From Pyropia haitanensis (taxonomy: Eukaryota; Rhodophyta; Bangiophyceae; Bangiales; Bangiaceae): 55,949 bases of DNA. The DNA lies in NCBI GenBank assembly GCA_008729055.1, contig SDUX01000007.1:4257460-4313408 (forward strand). The letters are read 5' to 3'. Shown one piece after another: positions 25,950 through 40,500 of this stretch; position 1 is the first letter of the stretch, and every line of letters begins with the position of its first letter. The notes under the pieces are model-generated. The model was not told the origin of the DNA. It saw only the letters and a list, made by a program, of their open reading frames with translations, and did not search any database. The position numbers were made by a program, and so were the translations under genes.

Positions 25950-28764
25950 ACTCGCCTAAGTGCCGCTTAGCAACCTTAACCCCCCACTAATTTTCATTAA
26001 CCCACCCTAAGTGGCCCTAACCACCCTTAACCCGCCCCTAACTCGCCTAGTGGCCTTAGCAACCTTAACCCCACTAATTTTCATTAACCCACCCCTAAGT
26101 GGCCCTAACCCACCCTTAACCCGCCCTAACTCGCCCCTAAGTGCCCCCCTTAAGCAAACCTTTAAAACCCCCACTAATTTTCATTAACCCACCCTAAGTG
26201 CCCTAACCACCCTTAACCCGCCCTAACTCGCCCTAAGTGCCTTAGCAAACCTTAACCCCCACTAATTTTCATTAACCCACCCTCTAAGTGGCCCTAACCC
26301 ACCCTTAACACCGCCCTAACTCGCCCTAAGTGGCCTTAGCAACCTTAACCCCCACTAATTTTCATAACCCACCCTAAGTGGCCCTAAACCACCCCTTAAC
26401 CCCGCCTAACTTCGCCCTAAGTGGCCCTTAGCAACCTTAACCCCCCACTAATTTTCATTAACCCACCCCTAAGTGGCCCTAACCACCCCTTAACCCGCCC
26501 TAACTCGCCCTAAGTGCCCTTAGCAACCTTAACCCCCCACTAATTTTCATTAACCCACCCCTAAGTGGCCCTAACCACCCCTTAACCCGCCCTAACTCGC
26601 CCTAAGTGGCCTTAGCAACCTTAACCCCCCACTAATTTTCATTAACCCACCCCTAAGTGGCCCTAACCACCCTTAACCCGCCCTAACTCGCCCTAAGTGC
26701 CCTTAGCAACCTTAACCCCCCACTAATTTTCATTAACCCACCCCTAAGTGGCCCTAACCACCCCTTAACCCGCCCTAACTCGCCCTAAGTGCCTTAGCAA
26801 CCTTAACCCCCACTAATTTTCATTAACCCACCCCTAAGTGGCCCTAACCACCCTTAACCCGCCCTAACTCGCCCTAAGTGCCCTTAGCAACCTTAACCCC
26901 CACTAATTTTCATTAACCCACCCCTAAGTGGCCCTAACCACCCTTAACCCGCCCTAACTCGCCCTAAGTGCCCTTAGCAACCTTAACCCCCCACTAATTT
27001 TCATTAACCCACCCCTAAGTGGCCCTAACCACCCTTAACCCGCCCTAACTCGCCCTAAGTGCCTTAGCAACCTTAACCCCCCACTAATTTTCATTAACCC
27101 ACCCCTAAGTGGCCCTAACCACCCCTTAACCCGCCCTAACTCGCCCTAAGTGCCCTTAGCAACCTTAACCCCCCACTAATTTTCATTAACCCACCCCTAA
27201 GTGGCCCTAACCACCCCTTAACCCGCCCTAACTCGCCCTAAGTGCCTTAGCAACCTTAACCCCCCACTAATTTTCATTAACCCACCCCTAAGTGGCCCTA
27301 ACCACCCCTTAACCCGCCCTAACTCGCCCTAAGTGCCCTTAGCAACCTTAACCCCCCACTAATTTTCATTAACCCACCCCTAAGTGGCCCTAACCACCCC
27401 TTAACCCGCCCTAACTCGCCCTAAGTGGCCTTAGCAACCTTAACCCCCACTAATTTTCATTAACCCACCCCTAAGTGGCCCTAACCACCCCTTAACCCGC
27501 CCTAACTCGCCCTAAGTGCCCTTAGCAACCTTAACCCCCCACTAATTTTCATTAACCCACCCCTAAGTGGCCCTAACCACCCCTTAACCCGCCCTAACTC
27601 GCCCTAAGTGCCCTTAGCAACCTTAACCCCCCACTAATTTTCATTAACCCACCCCTAAGTGGCCCTAACCACCCCTTAACCCGCCCTAACTCGCCCTAAG
27701 TGGCCTTAGCAACCTTAACCCCCCACTAATTTTCATTAACCCACCCCTAAGTGGCCCTAACCACCCTTAACCCGCCCTAACTCGCCCTAAGTGCCCTTAG
27801 CATACCTTAACCCTCCTCACTAATTTTCATCTAACCCCACCCCTAAGTGGCCCTAACCACCCTTAACCCGCCCTAACTCGCCCCTAAGTGGCCTTAGCAA
27901 CCTTACGACCCCCACTAATTTTCATTAACCCACCCTAAGTGGCCCTAACCACCCTTAACCCGCCCTAACTCGCCCTAAGTGGCCTTAGCAACCTTAACCC
28001 CCCACTAATTTTAATTACCCACCCCTAAGTGCCCTAACCACCCTTAAACCCGCCCTAACTCGCCCTAAGTGCCCTTAGCAACCTAACCCCCACCTACATT
28101 CATTAACCCACCCTAAGTGGCGCCTAACCACCCCCTAACCCGACGCCTAACTCGCCCTAAGTGCCTTAGCAACCTTAACCCCCACTAATTTTCATTAACC
28201 CACCCCTAAGTGGCCCTAACCACCCCTTAACCGCCGCCCTAACTCGCCCTAAGTGGCCTTAGCAACCTTTAACCCCCCACTAATTTTCATTAACCCACCC
28301 CTAAGTGGCCCTAACCCACCCTTAACCCGCCCTAACTCGCCCTAAGTGCCCTTTAGCAACCTTAACCCCCACTAATTTTCATTAACCACCACCCTAAGTG
28401 GCGCCCTAACCCCACCCTTAACCCGCCCTAACTCGCCCTAGTGCCTTAGCAACCTTAACCCCCCTATTTTATTAACCCACCCCTAAGTGGCCCTAAACCA
28501 CCCCTTAACCCGCCCTAACTCGCCCTAAGTGGCCTTAGCAACCTTAACCCCCCACTAATTTTCATTAAACCCACCCCTAGAGTGGCCTAACCCACCCTTA
28601 ACCCGCTAACTCCGCCCTAAGTGCCCTTAGCAACCTTAACCCCCCACTAATTTTCATTAACACCCACCCTAAGTGGCCCTAACACCACCCTTAACGCCGC
28701 CCTAACTCGCCCTAAGTGGCCTTAGCAAACCTTACACCCCCCACTAATTTTCATTAACCACCCC
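25950..28764 (-). repeat. 92-bp telomere-like array, copy 1 (indel-rich)
   Basis: Tandem ~90-92 bp units. Each contains several CCCTAA-like heptamers, TTAGCAACCTTAACCCCCC, ACTAATTTTCATTAACCC, CCCTAAGTGGCCCTAACC and CCCTAACTCG. Roughly 30 units are present. The ends carry many one-base indels while the middle (about 26500-27700) is cleaner. The same array occurs at 37520-40640 and 43984-46831. Confidence 0.88.
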
Positions 28765-29665
28765 CTTTAAAGCGGCCTAATAACCCTACATTTAGGGAAA
28801 AAAGCGGAAAAAGTCGCTCTAAAAGTGCTTAAAACACGTTCAAGTCAAGACTTTTGCTGGACATCAAAATTATCCTCGTCACGGCGCGTCTGACTGCACG
28901 CATTCCCGTGATTACCGACACGGTTTATCATGACCTCTGTACTGGGTGGCAGCGTCGATTTGGCCCGGTTTGCGGGACATCCCACCCACAGTGACTCGGA
29001 GATCGCTGTCTGTTTCCGGACTCTGATGTGCCGTCACTTCTGCGCATGACCTTGACGGACGCTTCACTGCCAGGTTCGTCAGCATCGGACATCGATGCGG
29101 AAACGCAAGGCCCGTACAAGTGCCAAAAATCGGGGTACACGTCTTTACGGTGCCATAAACCGGGCGTCCAGACCTTTGCACAACCGATTTTCTTGCTTCC
29201 CCAGTGGATGCGCACCATCGACCCTTGCCCTGACCAAAGTTTTGGTTCGAACAATATTGTAAAATGGTCACTCCTGAGCCCGACCATGGTGCCTTGTGGT
29301 GTCTTATTGCAGAACGACAGGCACAGACAGCTGAGCGTCAAGTGGCGGCACTGCGTACAACCCATCAAAGTCCGAGGTTCGACAAAACTCGATGGACGGG
29401 CTCCTTCACGATGGGATGCACTGATGGCCGGAAACCCCGGTTGGAACGCGGTCCCCCGGTCGTTTGGGGGTCCTGGGGACCCCGCTCCAGACCCCCTAAG
29501 AGGGCCTTTCCGCGCAGGTGGCCAAAGTGCCACGTCTGCGGAACGACTGTGGGAGGGCTGGGAGGGGTCTACTGAGGTTGTAAGAGCTGCGAGAAATACC
29601 TCAGGAGTGTCTCGAACGTCTAATTCTACCCTAAAAAACCCGCCGAATGGGCCTTAGTACGGCGC
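28765..29665. other. Complex ~850 bp module, copy 1 (indel-rich)
   Basis: Non-tandem sequence flanked on both sides by telomere-like repeats. It is homologous to 40641-41293, 46832-47690 and, more distantly, 49296-50150. Many single-base insertions relative to the copy at 46832 shift the reading frames, so the longest open frame here (29028-29657, 209 codons) is not preserved in the cleaner copies. I recognise no protein domain. It could be a relic of a gene, a noncoding RNA locus or a subtelomeric element. Confidence 0.7.
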
Positions 29666-30989
29666 AAGTCCGGGTTAAGTCGCCCTATTACGGCTAAGTC
29701 CCCCCTAATAAGCCTAATATTAGGCCTAATAGGCTCTTGATCTCCCTAAGTGATCCTTATACCCACGGTTCATATTTTTTTATTTCGCCTAACTGCACCC
29801 TAATGACGCCTAAATGCGGCCTAACTCACCTTAACCCAGCCCTAATATTTTCCTAATCACCTTAGTTTCATAGCCCTACCCACCTCTAATGACCACTACA
29901 TGCAGACTTAACACGGTCGCAAGTCCCACCTTAAACCAGGAAACGACTTTAAGATTTAGCTTAAATGGGCTCTTGATCCTCCCCTAAATGATGCCTTATA
30001 CACCATTCATTTCACCTAATCGACTAACCCACGCCTAACCCCCACCTGTAACCACCTAACCTCCCGTAGATCACCCCTAATGTACCCCTATCACCTTAAC
30101 TTTACCAAATCTCTCCCCCTAAAGCGCCCTAATGTGGTCCCAACATGGGCCTTAATGAGCCTAACACGGGCACTTAGTGTTGGATTTGGACTTATAATGC
30201 GCCTACATCGGCCTCTGATCCTCCTTAGTGATCCTTATACACCCAATTCATTACAAAATCGACCTTATACCACGCCTAACGCCTACTTAACCGCATCCCT
30301 AAACGCAGACCCCCTAATCACCCTAATGTGCCCTAATGTCCTTAAAGTTAAGCCTAATCAACCCCTAAGTGGCCTAATGTGGCCCTAATCGGGGCCTTAA
30401 TGGGCCTTACAGGCGCACTTAGTTGCGTATTTGACTTTAAATGTGAGCCGCTAATCGCCTCTGATCCTCCCTACATGATCCTTATACACCATTCATTTCC
30501 ACCTAAATCGACCTTAACCCGCCCAGCGCAGACCGCCTAACCCACCCTTAACCGCACCTAACCCCCCTAAATCACCCTAATGTACACCCCTAATCACCTT
30601 AACCTTAAACCAAATCTCCCCCTAAGTGGCCCTAATTGGCGCCAAAAATGGGGCCTTAATGAGCTAAACGGGCAGCTTAAGTTGTGGATTTGGACTTATA
30701 ATGGCGCCCTATCCGGCCTCTGATCCTCCTACGTGATCCTTATACACCATTTCATATTTCACCTACTGCGACTTAACCCCACAGCCTAACCACCTTAACC
30801 CACCTAACCAACCCCTAAATGCACCCTAATGTGCCCCTAAATAATCTAAAGTTAAGCCTTAATCGCCCCCATAAGTGGCCTTATGTGGCCGCAAATGGGG
30901 CCTTAATGGCCTTAAAGACGCAACTTAGTTGCGTATTTGGACTTGAAAGTCGGCCCTAATAGGCCCCTTGATCCTCCCTAGTGATCCTT
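29666..30989 (-). repeat. 236-bp telomere-like array, copy 1 (indel-rich)
   Basis: Noisy counterpart of 47691-48967. The landmarks GATCCTCC, TGATCCTTATACACC and TTCATTTCACC recur roughly every 240 bp. It ends abruptly inside GTGATCCTTATA, where the sequence jumps to satellite at ATCACCTCAATAACGG. The open frame 30080-30388 lies in it and is not a gene. Confidence 0.82.
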
Positions 30990-33900
30990 ATATCACCTCA
31001 ATAACGGTCCCCAATTCCAAAACAAACCACACAGGGAGACGCGTCTCGGTCTCCTCTACAAGATCCGCTACTCAGATTTCACTTTTGACAAACTCGCCGG
31101 GCCAACTTTGTCGCATTTCGGCCATTTTGACCACTTTTTGACACAAAGGGCTCCCCTATGGGATGAAAAAGTTGATCTTTTCGGAAATCTGAGTTCGCCA
31201 TTCGATCCGCCGACCTCGATTACATACCCCTACAGTCTCCCTTTCCACCTCAGACACCCCCTTCCTACCCCTGGGGGGGTCACGGAATGTGACCCGGGGA
31301 TAAAATTGGGGGGCCCCCCCAGCCAACACAATGTCACTCCTATCACCTCAATAACGGTCCCCCAATTCCAAAACAAACCACACAGGGCGACGCGTCTCGG
31401 TCTCCTCTACAAGATCCGCTACTCAGATTTCACTTTTGACAAACTCGCCGGGCCAACTTTGGTCGCATTTCCGCCATTTTGACCACTTTTTGACACAAAG
31501 GGGTCCCTATGGGATGAAAAAGTTGATCTTTTCGGAAATCTGAGTTCGCCATTCGATCCGCCGACCTCGATTACATACCCCTACAGTCTCCCTTTCCACT
31601 CCAGACACCCCCTTCCTACCCCTGGGGGGGGTCACGCAACTCTACCCGGGGATAAAAACGGCACCTGGGACTTAGGCGTTTTTTGCCCCCCAAAGCCAAA
31701 CACAATGTCACTCCCATCACCTCAATAACGGTCCCCAATTCCAAAACAAACCACACAGGGAGACGCGTCTCGGTCTCCTCTACAAGATCCGCTACTCAGA
31801 TTTCACTTTTGACAAACTCGCCGGGCCAACTTTGTCGCATTTCCGCCATTTTGACCACTTTTTGACACAAAGGGGTCCCTATGGGATGAAAAAGTTGATC
31901 TTTTCGGAATCTGAGTTCGCCATTCGATCCGCCGACCTCGATTACATACCCCTACAGTCTCCCTTTCCACCTCAGACACCCCCTTCCTACCCCTGGGGGG
32001 TCACGGAATGTGACCCGGGGATAAAAATTGGGGGGCCCCCCCAGCCAAACACAATGTCACTCCTATCACCTCAATAACGGTCCCCAATTCCAAAACAAAC
32101 CACACAGGGCGACGCGTCTCGGTCTCCTCTACAAGATCCGCTACTCAGATTTCACTTTTGACAAACTCGCCGGGCCAACTTTGTCGCATTTCGGCCATTT
32201 TGACCACTTTTTGACACAAAGGGGTCCCTATGGGATGAAAAAGTTGATCTTTTCGGAAATCTGAGTTCGCCATTCGATCCGCCGACCTCGATTACATACC
32301 CCTACAGTCTCCCTTTCCACCCCAGACACCCCCTTCCTACCCCTGGGGGGGGGTCACGCAACTCTACCCGGGGATAAAAAACGGCACCTGGGACTTAGGC
32401 GTTTTTTGCCCCCCAAAGCCAAACACAATGTCACTCCCATCACCTCAATAACGGTCCCCAATTCCAAAACAAACCACACAGGGAGACGCGTCTCGGTCTC
32501 CTCTACAAGATCCGCTACTCAGATTTCACTTTTGACAAACTCGCCGGGCCAACTTTGTCGCATTTCCGCCATTTTGACCACTTTTTGACACAAAGGGGTC
32601 CCTATGGGATGAAAAAGTTGATCTTTTCGGAAATCTGAGTTCGCCATTCGATCCGCCGACCTCGATTACATACCCCTACAGTCTCCCTTTCCACCTCAGA
32701 CACCCCCTTCCTACCCCTGGGGGGGTCACGGAATGTGACCCGGGGATAAAAATTGGGGGGCCCCCCCAGCCAAACACAATGTCACTCCTATCACCTCAAT
32801 AACGGTCCCCAATTCCAAAACAAACCACACAGGGAGACGCGTCTCGGTCTCCTCTACAAGATCCGCTACTCAGATTTCACTTTTGACAAACTCGCCGGGC
32901 CAACTTTGTCGCATTTCCGCCATTTTGACCACTTTTTGACACAAAGGGGTCCCTATGGGATGAAAAAGTTGATCTTTTCGGAAATCTGAGTTCGCCATTC
33001 GATCCGCCGACCTCGATTACATACCCCTACAGTCTCCCTTTCCACCTCAGACACCCCCTTCCTACCCCTGGGGGGGTCACGGAATGTGACCCGGGGATAA
33101 AAATTGGGGGGCCCCCCAGCCAAACACAATGTCACTCCTATCACCTCAATAACGGTCCCCAATTCCAAAACAAACCACACAGGGAGACGCGTCTCGGTCT
33201 CCTCTACAAGATCCGCTACTCAGATTTCACTTTTGACAAACTCGCCGGGCCAACTTTGTCGCATTTCCGCCATTTTGACCACTTTTTGACACAAAGGGCT
33301 CCCTATGGGATGAAAAAGTTGATCTTTTCGGAAATCTGAGTTCGCCATTCGATCCGCCGACCTCGATTACATACCCCTACAGTCTCCCTTTCCACCCCAG
33401 ACACCCCCTTCCTACCCCTGGGGGGGGGTCACGCAACTCTACCCGGGGATAAAAAACGGCACCTGGGACTTAGGCGTTTTTTGCCCCCCAAAGCCAAACA
33501 CAATGTCACTCCCATCACCTCAATAACGGTCCCCAATTCCAAAACAAACCACACAGGGAGACGCGTCTCGGTCTCCTCTACAAGATCCGCTACTCAGATT
33601 TCACTTTTGACAAACTCGCCGGGCCAACTTTGTCGCATTTCGGCCATTTTGACCACTTTTTGACACAAAGGGCTCCCTATGGGATGAAAAAGTTGATCTT
33701 TTCGGAAATCTGAGTTCGCCATTCGATCCGCCGACCTCGATTACATACCCCTACAGTCTCCCTTTCCACCTCAGACACCCCCTTCCTACCCCTGGGGGGG
33801 TCACGGAATGTGACCCGGGGATAAAAATTGGGGGGCCCCCCCAGCCAAACACAATGTCACTCCTATCACCTCAATAACGGTCCCCAATTCCAAAACAAAC

Positions 33901-36900
33901 CACACAGGGCGACGCGTCTCGGTCTCCTCTACAAGATCCGCTACTCAGATTTCACTTTTGACAAACTCGCCGGGCCAACTTTGTCGCCTTTCGGCCATTT
34001 TGACCACTTTTTGACACAAAGGGCTCCCTATGGGATGAAAAAGTTGATCTTTTCGGAAATCTGAGTTCGCCATTCGATCCGCCGACTTCGATTACATACC
34101 CCTACAGTCTCCCTTTCCACTCCAGACACCCCCTTCCTACCCCTGGGGGGGGGTCACGCAACTCTACCCGGGGATAAAAAACGGCACCTGGGACTTAGGC
34201 GTTTTTTGCCCCCCAAAGCCAAACACAATGTCACTCCCATCACCTCAATAACGGTCACCAATTCCAAAACAAACCACACAGGGAGACGCGTCTCGGTCTC
34301 CTCTACAAGATCCGCTACTCAGATTTCACTTTTGACAAACTCGCCGGGCCAACTTTGTCGCATTTCGGCCATTTTGACCACTTTTTGACACAAAGGGCTC
34401 CCTATGGGATGAAAAAGTTGATCTTTTCGGAAATCTGAGTTCGCCATTCGATCCGCCGACCTCGATTACATACCCCTACAGTCTCCCTTTCCACCTCAGA
34501 CACCCCCTTCCTACCCCTGGGGGGGGTCACGCAACTCTACCCGGGGATAAAAAACGGCACCTGGGACTTAGGCGTTTTTTGCCCCCCAAAGCCAAACACA
34601 ATGTCACTCCCATCACCTCAATAACGGTCCCCAATTCCAAAACAAACCACACAGGGAGACGCGTCTCGGTCTCCTCTACAAGATCCGCTACTCAGATTTC
34701 ACTTTTGACAAACTCGCCGGGCCAACTTTGTCGCATTTCGGCCATTTTGACCACTTTTTGACACAAAGGGCTCCCTATGGGATGAAAAAGTTGATCTTTT
34801 CGGAAATCTGAGTTCGCCATTCGATCCGCCGACCTCGATTACATACCCCTACAGTCTCCCTTTCCACCCCAGACACCCCCTTCCTACCCCTGGGGGGGGG
34901 TCACGCAACTCTACCCGGGGATAAAAAACGGCACCTGGGACTTAGGCGTTTTTTGCCCCCCAAAGCCAAACACAATGTCACTCCCATCACCTCAATAACG
35001 GTCCCCAATTCCAAAACAAACCACACAGGGAGACGCGTCTCGGTCTCCTCTACAAGATCCGCTACTCAGATTTCACTTTTGACAAACTCGCCGGGCCAAC
35101 TTTGTCGCATTTCGGCCATTTTGACCACTTTTTGACACAAAGGGCTCCCTATGGGATGAAAAAGTTGATCTTTTCGGAAATCTGAGTTCGCCATTCGATC
35201 CGCCGACCTCGATTACATACCCCTACAGTCTCCCTTTCCACCTCAGACACCCCCTTCCTACCCCTGGGGGGGTCACGGAATGTGACCCGGGGATAAAAAT
35301 TGGGGGGCCCCCCCAGCCAAACACAATGTCACTCCTATCACCTCAATAACGGTCCCCAATTCCAAAACAAACCACACAGGGAGACGCGTCTCGGTCTCCT
35401 CTACAAGATCCGCTACTCAGATTTCACTTTTGACAAACTCGCCGGGCCAACTTTGTCGCATTTCCGCCATTTTGACCACTTTTTGACACAAAGGGGTCCC
35501 TATGGGATGAAAAAGTTGATCTTTTCGGAAATCTGAGTTCGCCATTCGATCCGCCGACCTCGATTACATACCCCTACAGTCTCCCTTTCCACTCCAGACA
35601 CCCCCTTCCTACCCCTGGGGGGGGGTCACGCAACTCTACCCGGGGATAAAAAACGGCACCTGGGACTTAGGCGTTTTTTGCCCCCCAAAGCCAAACACAA
35701 TGTCACTCCCATCACCTCAATAACGGTCCCCAATTCCAAAACAAACCACACAGGGAGACGCGTCTCGGTCTCCTCTACAAGATCCGCTACTCAGATTTCA
35801 CTTTTGACAAACTCGCCGGGCCAACTTTGTCGCATTTCCGCCATTTTGACCACTTTTTGACACAAAGGGCTCCCTATGGGATGAAAAAGTTGATCTTTTC
35901 GGAAATCTGAGTTCGCCATTCGATCCGCCGACCTCGATTACATACCCCTACAGTCTCCCTTTCCACCTCAGACACCCCCTTCCTACCCCTGGGGGGGTCA
36001 CGGAATGTGACCCGGGGATAAAAATTGGGGGGCCCCCCCAGCCAAACACAATGTCACTCCTATCACCTCAATAACGGTCCCCAATTCCAAAACAAACCAC
36101 ACAGGGCGACGCGTCTCGGTCTCCTCTACAAGATCCGCTACTCAGATTTCACTTTTGACAAACTCGCCGGGCCAACTTTGTCGCCTTTCGGCCATTTTGA
36201 CCACTTTTTGACACAAAGGGGTCCCTATGGGATGAAAAAGTTGATCTTTTCGGAAATCTGAGTTCGCCATTCGATCCGCCGACCTCGATTACATACCCCT
36301 ACAGTCTCCCTTTCCACCCCAGACACCCCCTTCCTACCCCTGGGGGGGGGTCACGCAACTCTACCCGGGGATAAAAAACGGCACCTGGGACTTAGGCGTT
36401 TTTTGCCCCCCAAAGCCAAACACAATGTCACTCCCATCACCTCAATAACGGTCCCCAATTCCAAAACAAACCACACAGGGAGACGCGTCTCGGTCTCCTC
36501 TACAAGATCCGCTACTCAGATTTCACTTTTGACAAACTCGCCGGGCCAACTTTGTCGCATTTCCGCCATTTTGACCACTTTTTGACACAAAGGGGTCCCT
36601 ATGGGATGAAAAAGTTGATCTTTTCGGAAATCTGAGTTCGCCATTCGATCCGCCGACCTCGATTACATACCCCTACAGTCTCCCTTTCCACCTCAGACAC
36701 CCCCTTCCTACCCCTGGGGGGGTCACGGAATGTGACCCGGGGATAAAAATTGGGGGGCCCCCCCAGCCAAACACAATGTCACTCCTATCACCTCAATAAC
36801 GGTCCCCAATTCCAAAACAAACCACACAGGGCGACGCGTCTCGGTCTCCTCTACAAGATCCGCTACTCAGATTTCACTTTTGACAAACTCGCCGGGCCAA

Positions 36901-37248
36901 CTTTGTCGCCTTTCGGCCATTTTGACCACTTTTTGACACAAAGGGCTCCCTATGGGATGAAAAAGTTGATCTTTTCGGAAATCTGAGTTCGCCATTCGAT
37001 CCGCCGACCTCGATTACATACCCCTACAGTCTCCCTTTCCACCTCAGACACCCCCTTCCTACCCCTGGGGGGGGGTCACGCAACTCTACCCGGGGATAAA
37101 AAACGGCACCTGGGACTTAGGCGTTTTTTGCCCCCCAAAGCCAAACACAATGTCACTCCCATCACCTCAATAACGGTCCCCAATTCCAAAACAAACCACA
37201 CAGGGAGACGCGTCTCGGTCTCCTCTACAAGATCCGCTACTCAGATTT
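30990..37248. repeat. A/B satellite array 2
   Basis: About 6.3 kb, roughly 17 monomers of the same satellite, mostly A-B alternation with an A-A-A run at 34206/34579/34953. Many B units carry GGGCGACGCG in place of GGGAGACGCG and often TCGCCTTTCGG in place of TCGCATTTCGG; A units never do. Many units also have AAAGGGGTCCC instead of AAAGGGCTCCC. It starts at a different phase (ATCACCTCAATAACGG) from the other arrays but ends at the same base, CAGATTT. Confidence 0.93.
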
Positions 37249-37519
37249 TATATCGCAGCCACCTCCGTGAACGTCTGTTGAGGCACGTACAGGGGGACTA
37301 ACACAGATACATACAGCCCTCGACATTGTGCATTCCCGTTGCTTGGCGGCCTCTGAGCGTCTCATAAATGGCTTCACTGTGTTCCGCAACCCTAACTTGC
37401 CCAGAATCGACCCTTAATACGCACATTTTCAGCCTAAAACGAGTCTTCAGAGCCCTAATGAGCCTTAACCGCCTGCTAATCACGCCTAATGCGCTTAATG
37501 GGGCCCTAAGTGACGCTTA
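37249..37519. other. Satellite-to-telomere-like junction segment, copy 2
   Basis: Same junction as at 22488 and 43713: CAGATTT of the satellite, then TATATCGCAGCCACC and about 170 bp of non-repetitive sequence, then CCTAAT-like DNA leading into the 92-bp array. It appears identical to copy 3 by eye. Confidence 0.78.
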
Positions 37520-40500
37520 ACTCACCCTAACCACCCCTAAGTGCCCTTAACCACCCCCTAACTCGCCCTAAGTGCCCTTAGCAACCTTAACCCCCCACTA
37601 ATTTTCATTAACCCACCCCTAAGTGGCCCTAACCACCCCTTAACCCGCCCTAACTCGCCCTAAGTGGCCTTAGCAACCTTAACCCCCCACTAATTTTCAT
37701 TAACCCACCCCTAAGTGGCCCTAACCACCCCTTAACCCGCCCTAACTCGCCCTAAGTGGCCTTAGCAACCTTAACCCCCCACTAATTTTCATTAACCCAC
37801 CCCTAAGTGGCCCTAACCCACCCTTAACCCGCCCTAACTCGCCCTAAGTGCCCTTAGCAACCTTAACCCCCCACTAATTTTCATTAACCCACCCTTAAGT
37901 GGCCCTAACCCACCCTTAACCCGCCCTAACTCGCCCTAAGTGGCCTTAGCAACCTTAACCCCCCACTAATTTTCATTAACCCACCCCTAAGTGGCCCTAA
38001 CCCACCCTTAACCCGCCCTAACTCGCCCTAAGTGGCCTTAGCAACCTTAACCCCCCACTAATTTTCATTAACCCACCCCTAAGTGGCCCTAACCACCCCT
38101 TAACCCGCCCTAACTCGCCCTAAGTGGCCTTAGCAACCTTAACCCCCCACTAATTTTCATTAACCCACCCCTAAGTGGCCCTAACCCACCCTTAACCCGC
38201 CCTAACTCGCCCTAAGTGGCCTTAGCAACCTTAACCCCCCACTAATTTTCATTAACCCACCCCTAAGTGGCCCTAACCCACCCTTAACCCGCCCTAACTC
38301 GCCCTAAGTGGCCTTAGCAACCTTAACCCCCCACTAATTTTCATTAACCCACCCCTAAGTGGCCCTAACCCACCCTTAACCCGCCCTAACTCGCCCTAAG
38401 TGCCCTTAGCAACCTTAACCCCCCACTAATTTTCATTAACCCACCCCTAAGTGGCCCTAACCACCCCTTAACCCGCCCTAACTCGCCCTAAGTGGCCTTA
38501 GCAACCTTAACCCCCCACTAATTTTCATTAACCCACCCCTAAGTGGCCCTAACCCACCCTTAACCCGCCCTAACTCGCCCTAAGTGGCCTTAGCAACCTT
38601 AACCCCCCACTAATTTTCATTAACCCACCCCTAAGTGGCCCTAACCCACCCTTAACCCGCCCTAACTCGCCCTAAGTGCCCTTAGCAACCTTAACCCCCC
38701 ACTAATTTTCATTAACCCACCCCTAAGTGGCCCTAACCACCCCTTAACCCGCCCTAACTCGCCCTAAGTGCCCTTAGCAACCTTAACCCCCCACTAATTT
38801 TCATTAACCCACCCCTAAGTGGCCCTAACCACCCCTTAACCCGCCCTAACTCGCCCTAAGTGCCCTTAGCAACCTTAACCCCCCACTAATTTTCATTAAC
38901 CCACCCCTAAGTGGCCCTAACCACCCCTTAACCCGCCCTAACTCGCCCTAAGTGCCCTTAGCAACCTTAACCCCCCACTAATTTTCATTAACCCACCCCT
39001 AAGTGGCCCTAACCACCCTTAACCCGCCCTAACTCGCCCTAAGTGGCCTTAGCAACCTTAACCCCCCACTAATTTTCATTAACCCACCCCTAAGTGGCCC
39101 TAACCACCCCTTAACCCGCCCTAACTCGCCCTAAGTGCCTTAGCAACCTTAACCCCCCACTAATTTTCATTAACCCACCCCTAAGTGGCCCTAACCACCC
39201 CTTAACCCGCCCTAACTCGCCCTAAGTGCCCTTAGCAACCTTAACCCCCCACTAATTTTCATTAACCCACCCCTAAGTGGCCCTAACCACCCCTTAACCC
39301 GCCCTAACTCGCCCTAAGTGGCCTTAGCAACCTTAACCCCCCACTAATTTTCATTAACCCACCCCTAAGTGGCCCTAACCACCCCTTAACCCGCCCTAAC
39401 TCGCCCTAAGTGGCCTTAGCAACCTTAACCCCCCACTAATTTTCATTAACCCACCCCTAAGTGGCCCTAACCACCCCTTAACCCGCCCTAACTCGCCCTA
39501 AGTGGCCTTAGCAACCTTAACCCCCCACTAATTTTCATTAACCCACCCCTAAGTGGCCCTAACCACCCCTTAACCCGCCCTAACTCGCCCTAAGTGCCTT
39601 AGCAACCTTAACCCCCCACTAATTTTCATTAACCCACCCCTAAGTGGCCCTAACCACCCCTTAACCCGCCCTAACTCGCCCTAAGTGGCCTTAGCAACCT
39701 TAACCCCCCACTAATTTTCATTAACCCACCCCTAAGTGGCCCTAACCACCCCTTAACCCGCCCTAACTCGCCCTAAGTGGCCTTAGCAACCTTAACCCCC
39801 CACTAATTTTCATTAACCCACCCCTAAGTGGCCCTAACCACCCCTTAACCCGCCCTAACTCGCCCTAAGTGCCTTAGCAACCTTAACCCCCCACTAATTT
39901 TCATTAACCCACCCCTAAGTGGCCCTAACCACCCCTTAACCCGCCCTAACTCGCCCTAAGTGCCCTTAGCAACCTTAACCCCCCACTAATTTTCATTAAC
40001 CCACCCCTAAGTGGCCCTAACCACCCCTTAACCCGCCCTAACTCGCCCTAAGTGCCCTTAGCAACCTTAACCCCCCACTAATTTTCATTAACCCACCCCT
40101 AAGTGGCCCTAACCACCCCTTAACCCGCCCTAACTCGCCCTAAGTGGCCTTAGCAACCTTAACCCCCCACTAATTTTCATTAACCCACCCCTAAGTGGCC
40201 CTAACCCACCCTTAACCCGCCCTAACTCGCCCTAAGTGCCCTTAGCAACCTTAACCCCCCACTAATTTTCATTAACCCACCCCTAAGTGGCCCTAACCCA
40301 CCCTTAACCCGCCCTAACTCGCCCTAAGTGCCCTTAGCAACCTTAACCCCCCACTAATTTTCATTAACCCACCCCTAAGTGGCCCTAACCACCCCTTAAC
40401 CCGCCCTAACTCGCCCTAAGTGCCTTAGCAACCTTAACCCCCCACTAATTTTCATTAACCCACCCCTAAGTGGCCCTAACCCACCCTTAACCCGCCCTAA

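Noticed and set aside
25950..28764. CRISPR array
   Set aside because: The 92-bp units are contiguous and similar throughout; there is no alternation of constant repeats with unique spacers, no cas genes, and the units are telomere-like.
29028..29657. 209-codon protein gene in module copy 1
   Set aside because: The frame depends on single-base insertions in an indel-rich stretch; the clean copy at 46832 breaks it into different frames, and no domain is recognisable.
28765..29665. rRNA or tRNA genes in the module
   Set aside because: I see no cloverleaf with a TTCGANTC-type T-loop in context and no conserved rRNA core motifs.
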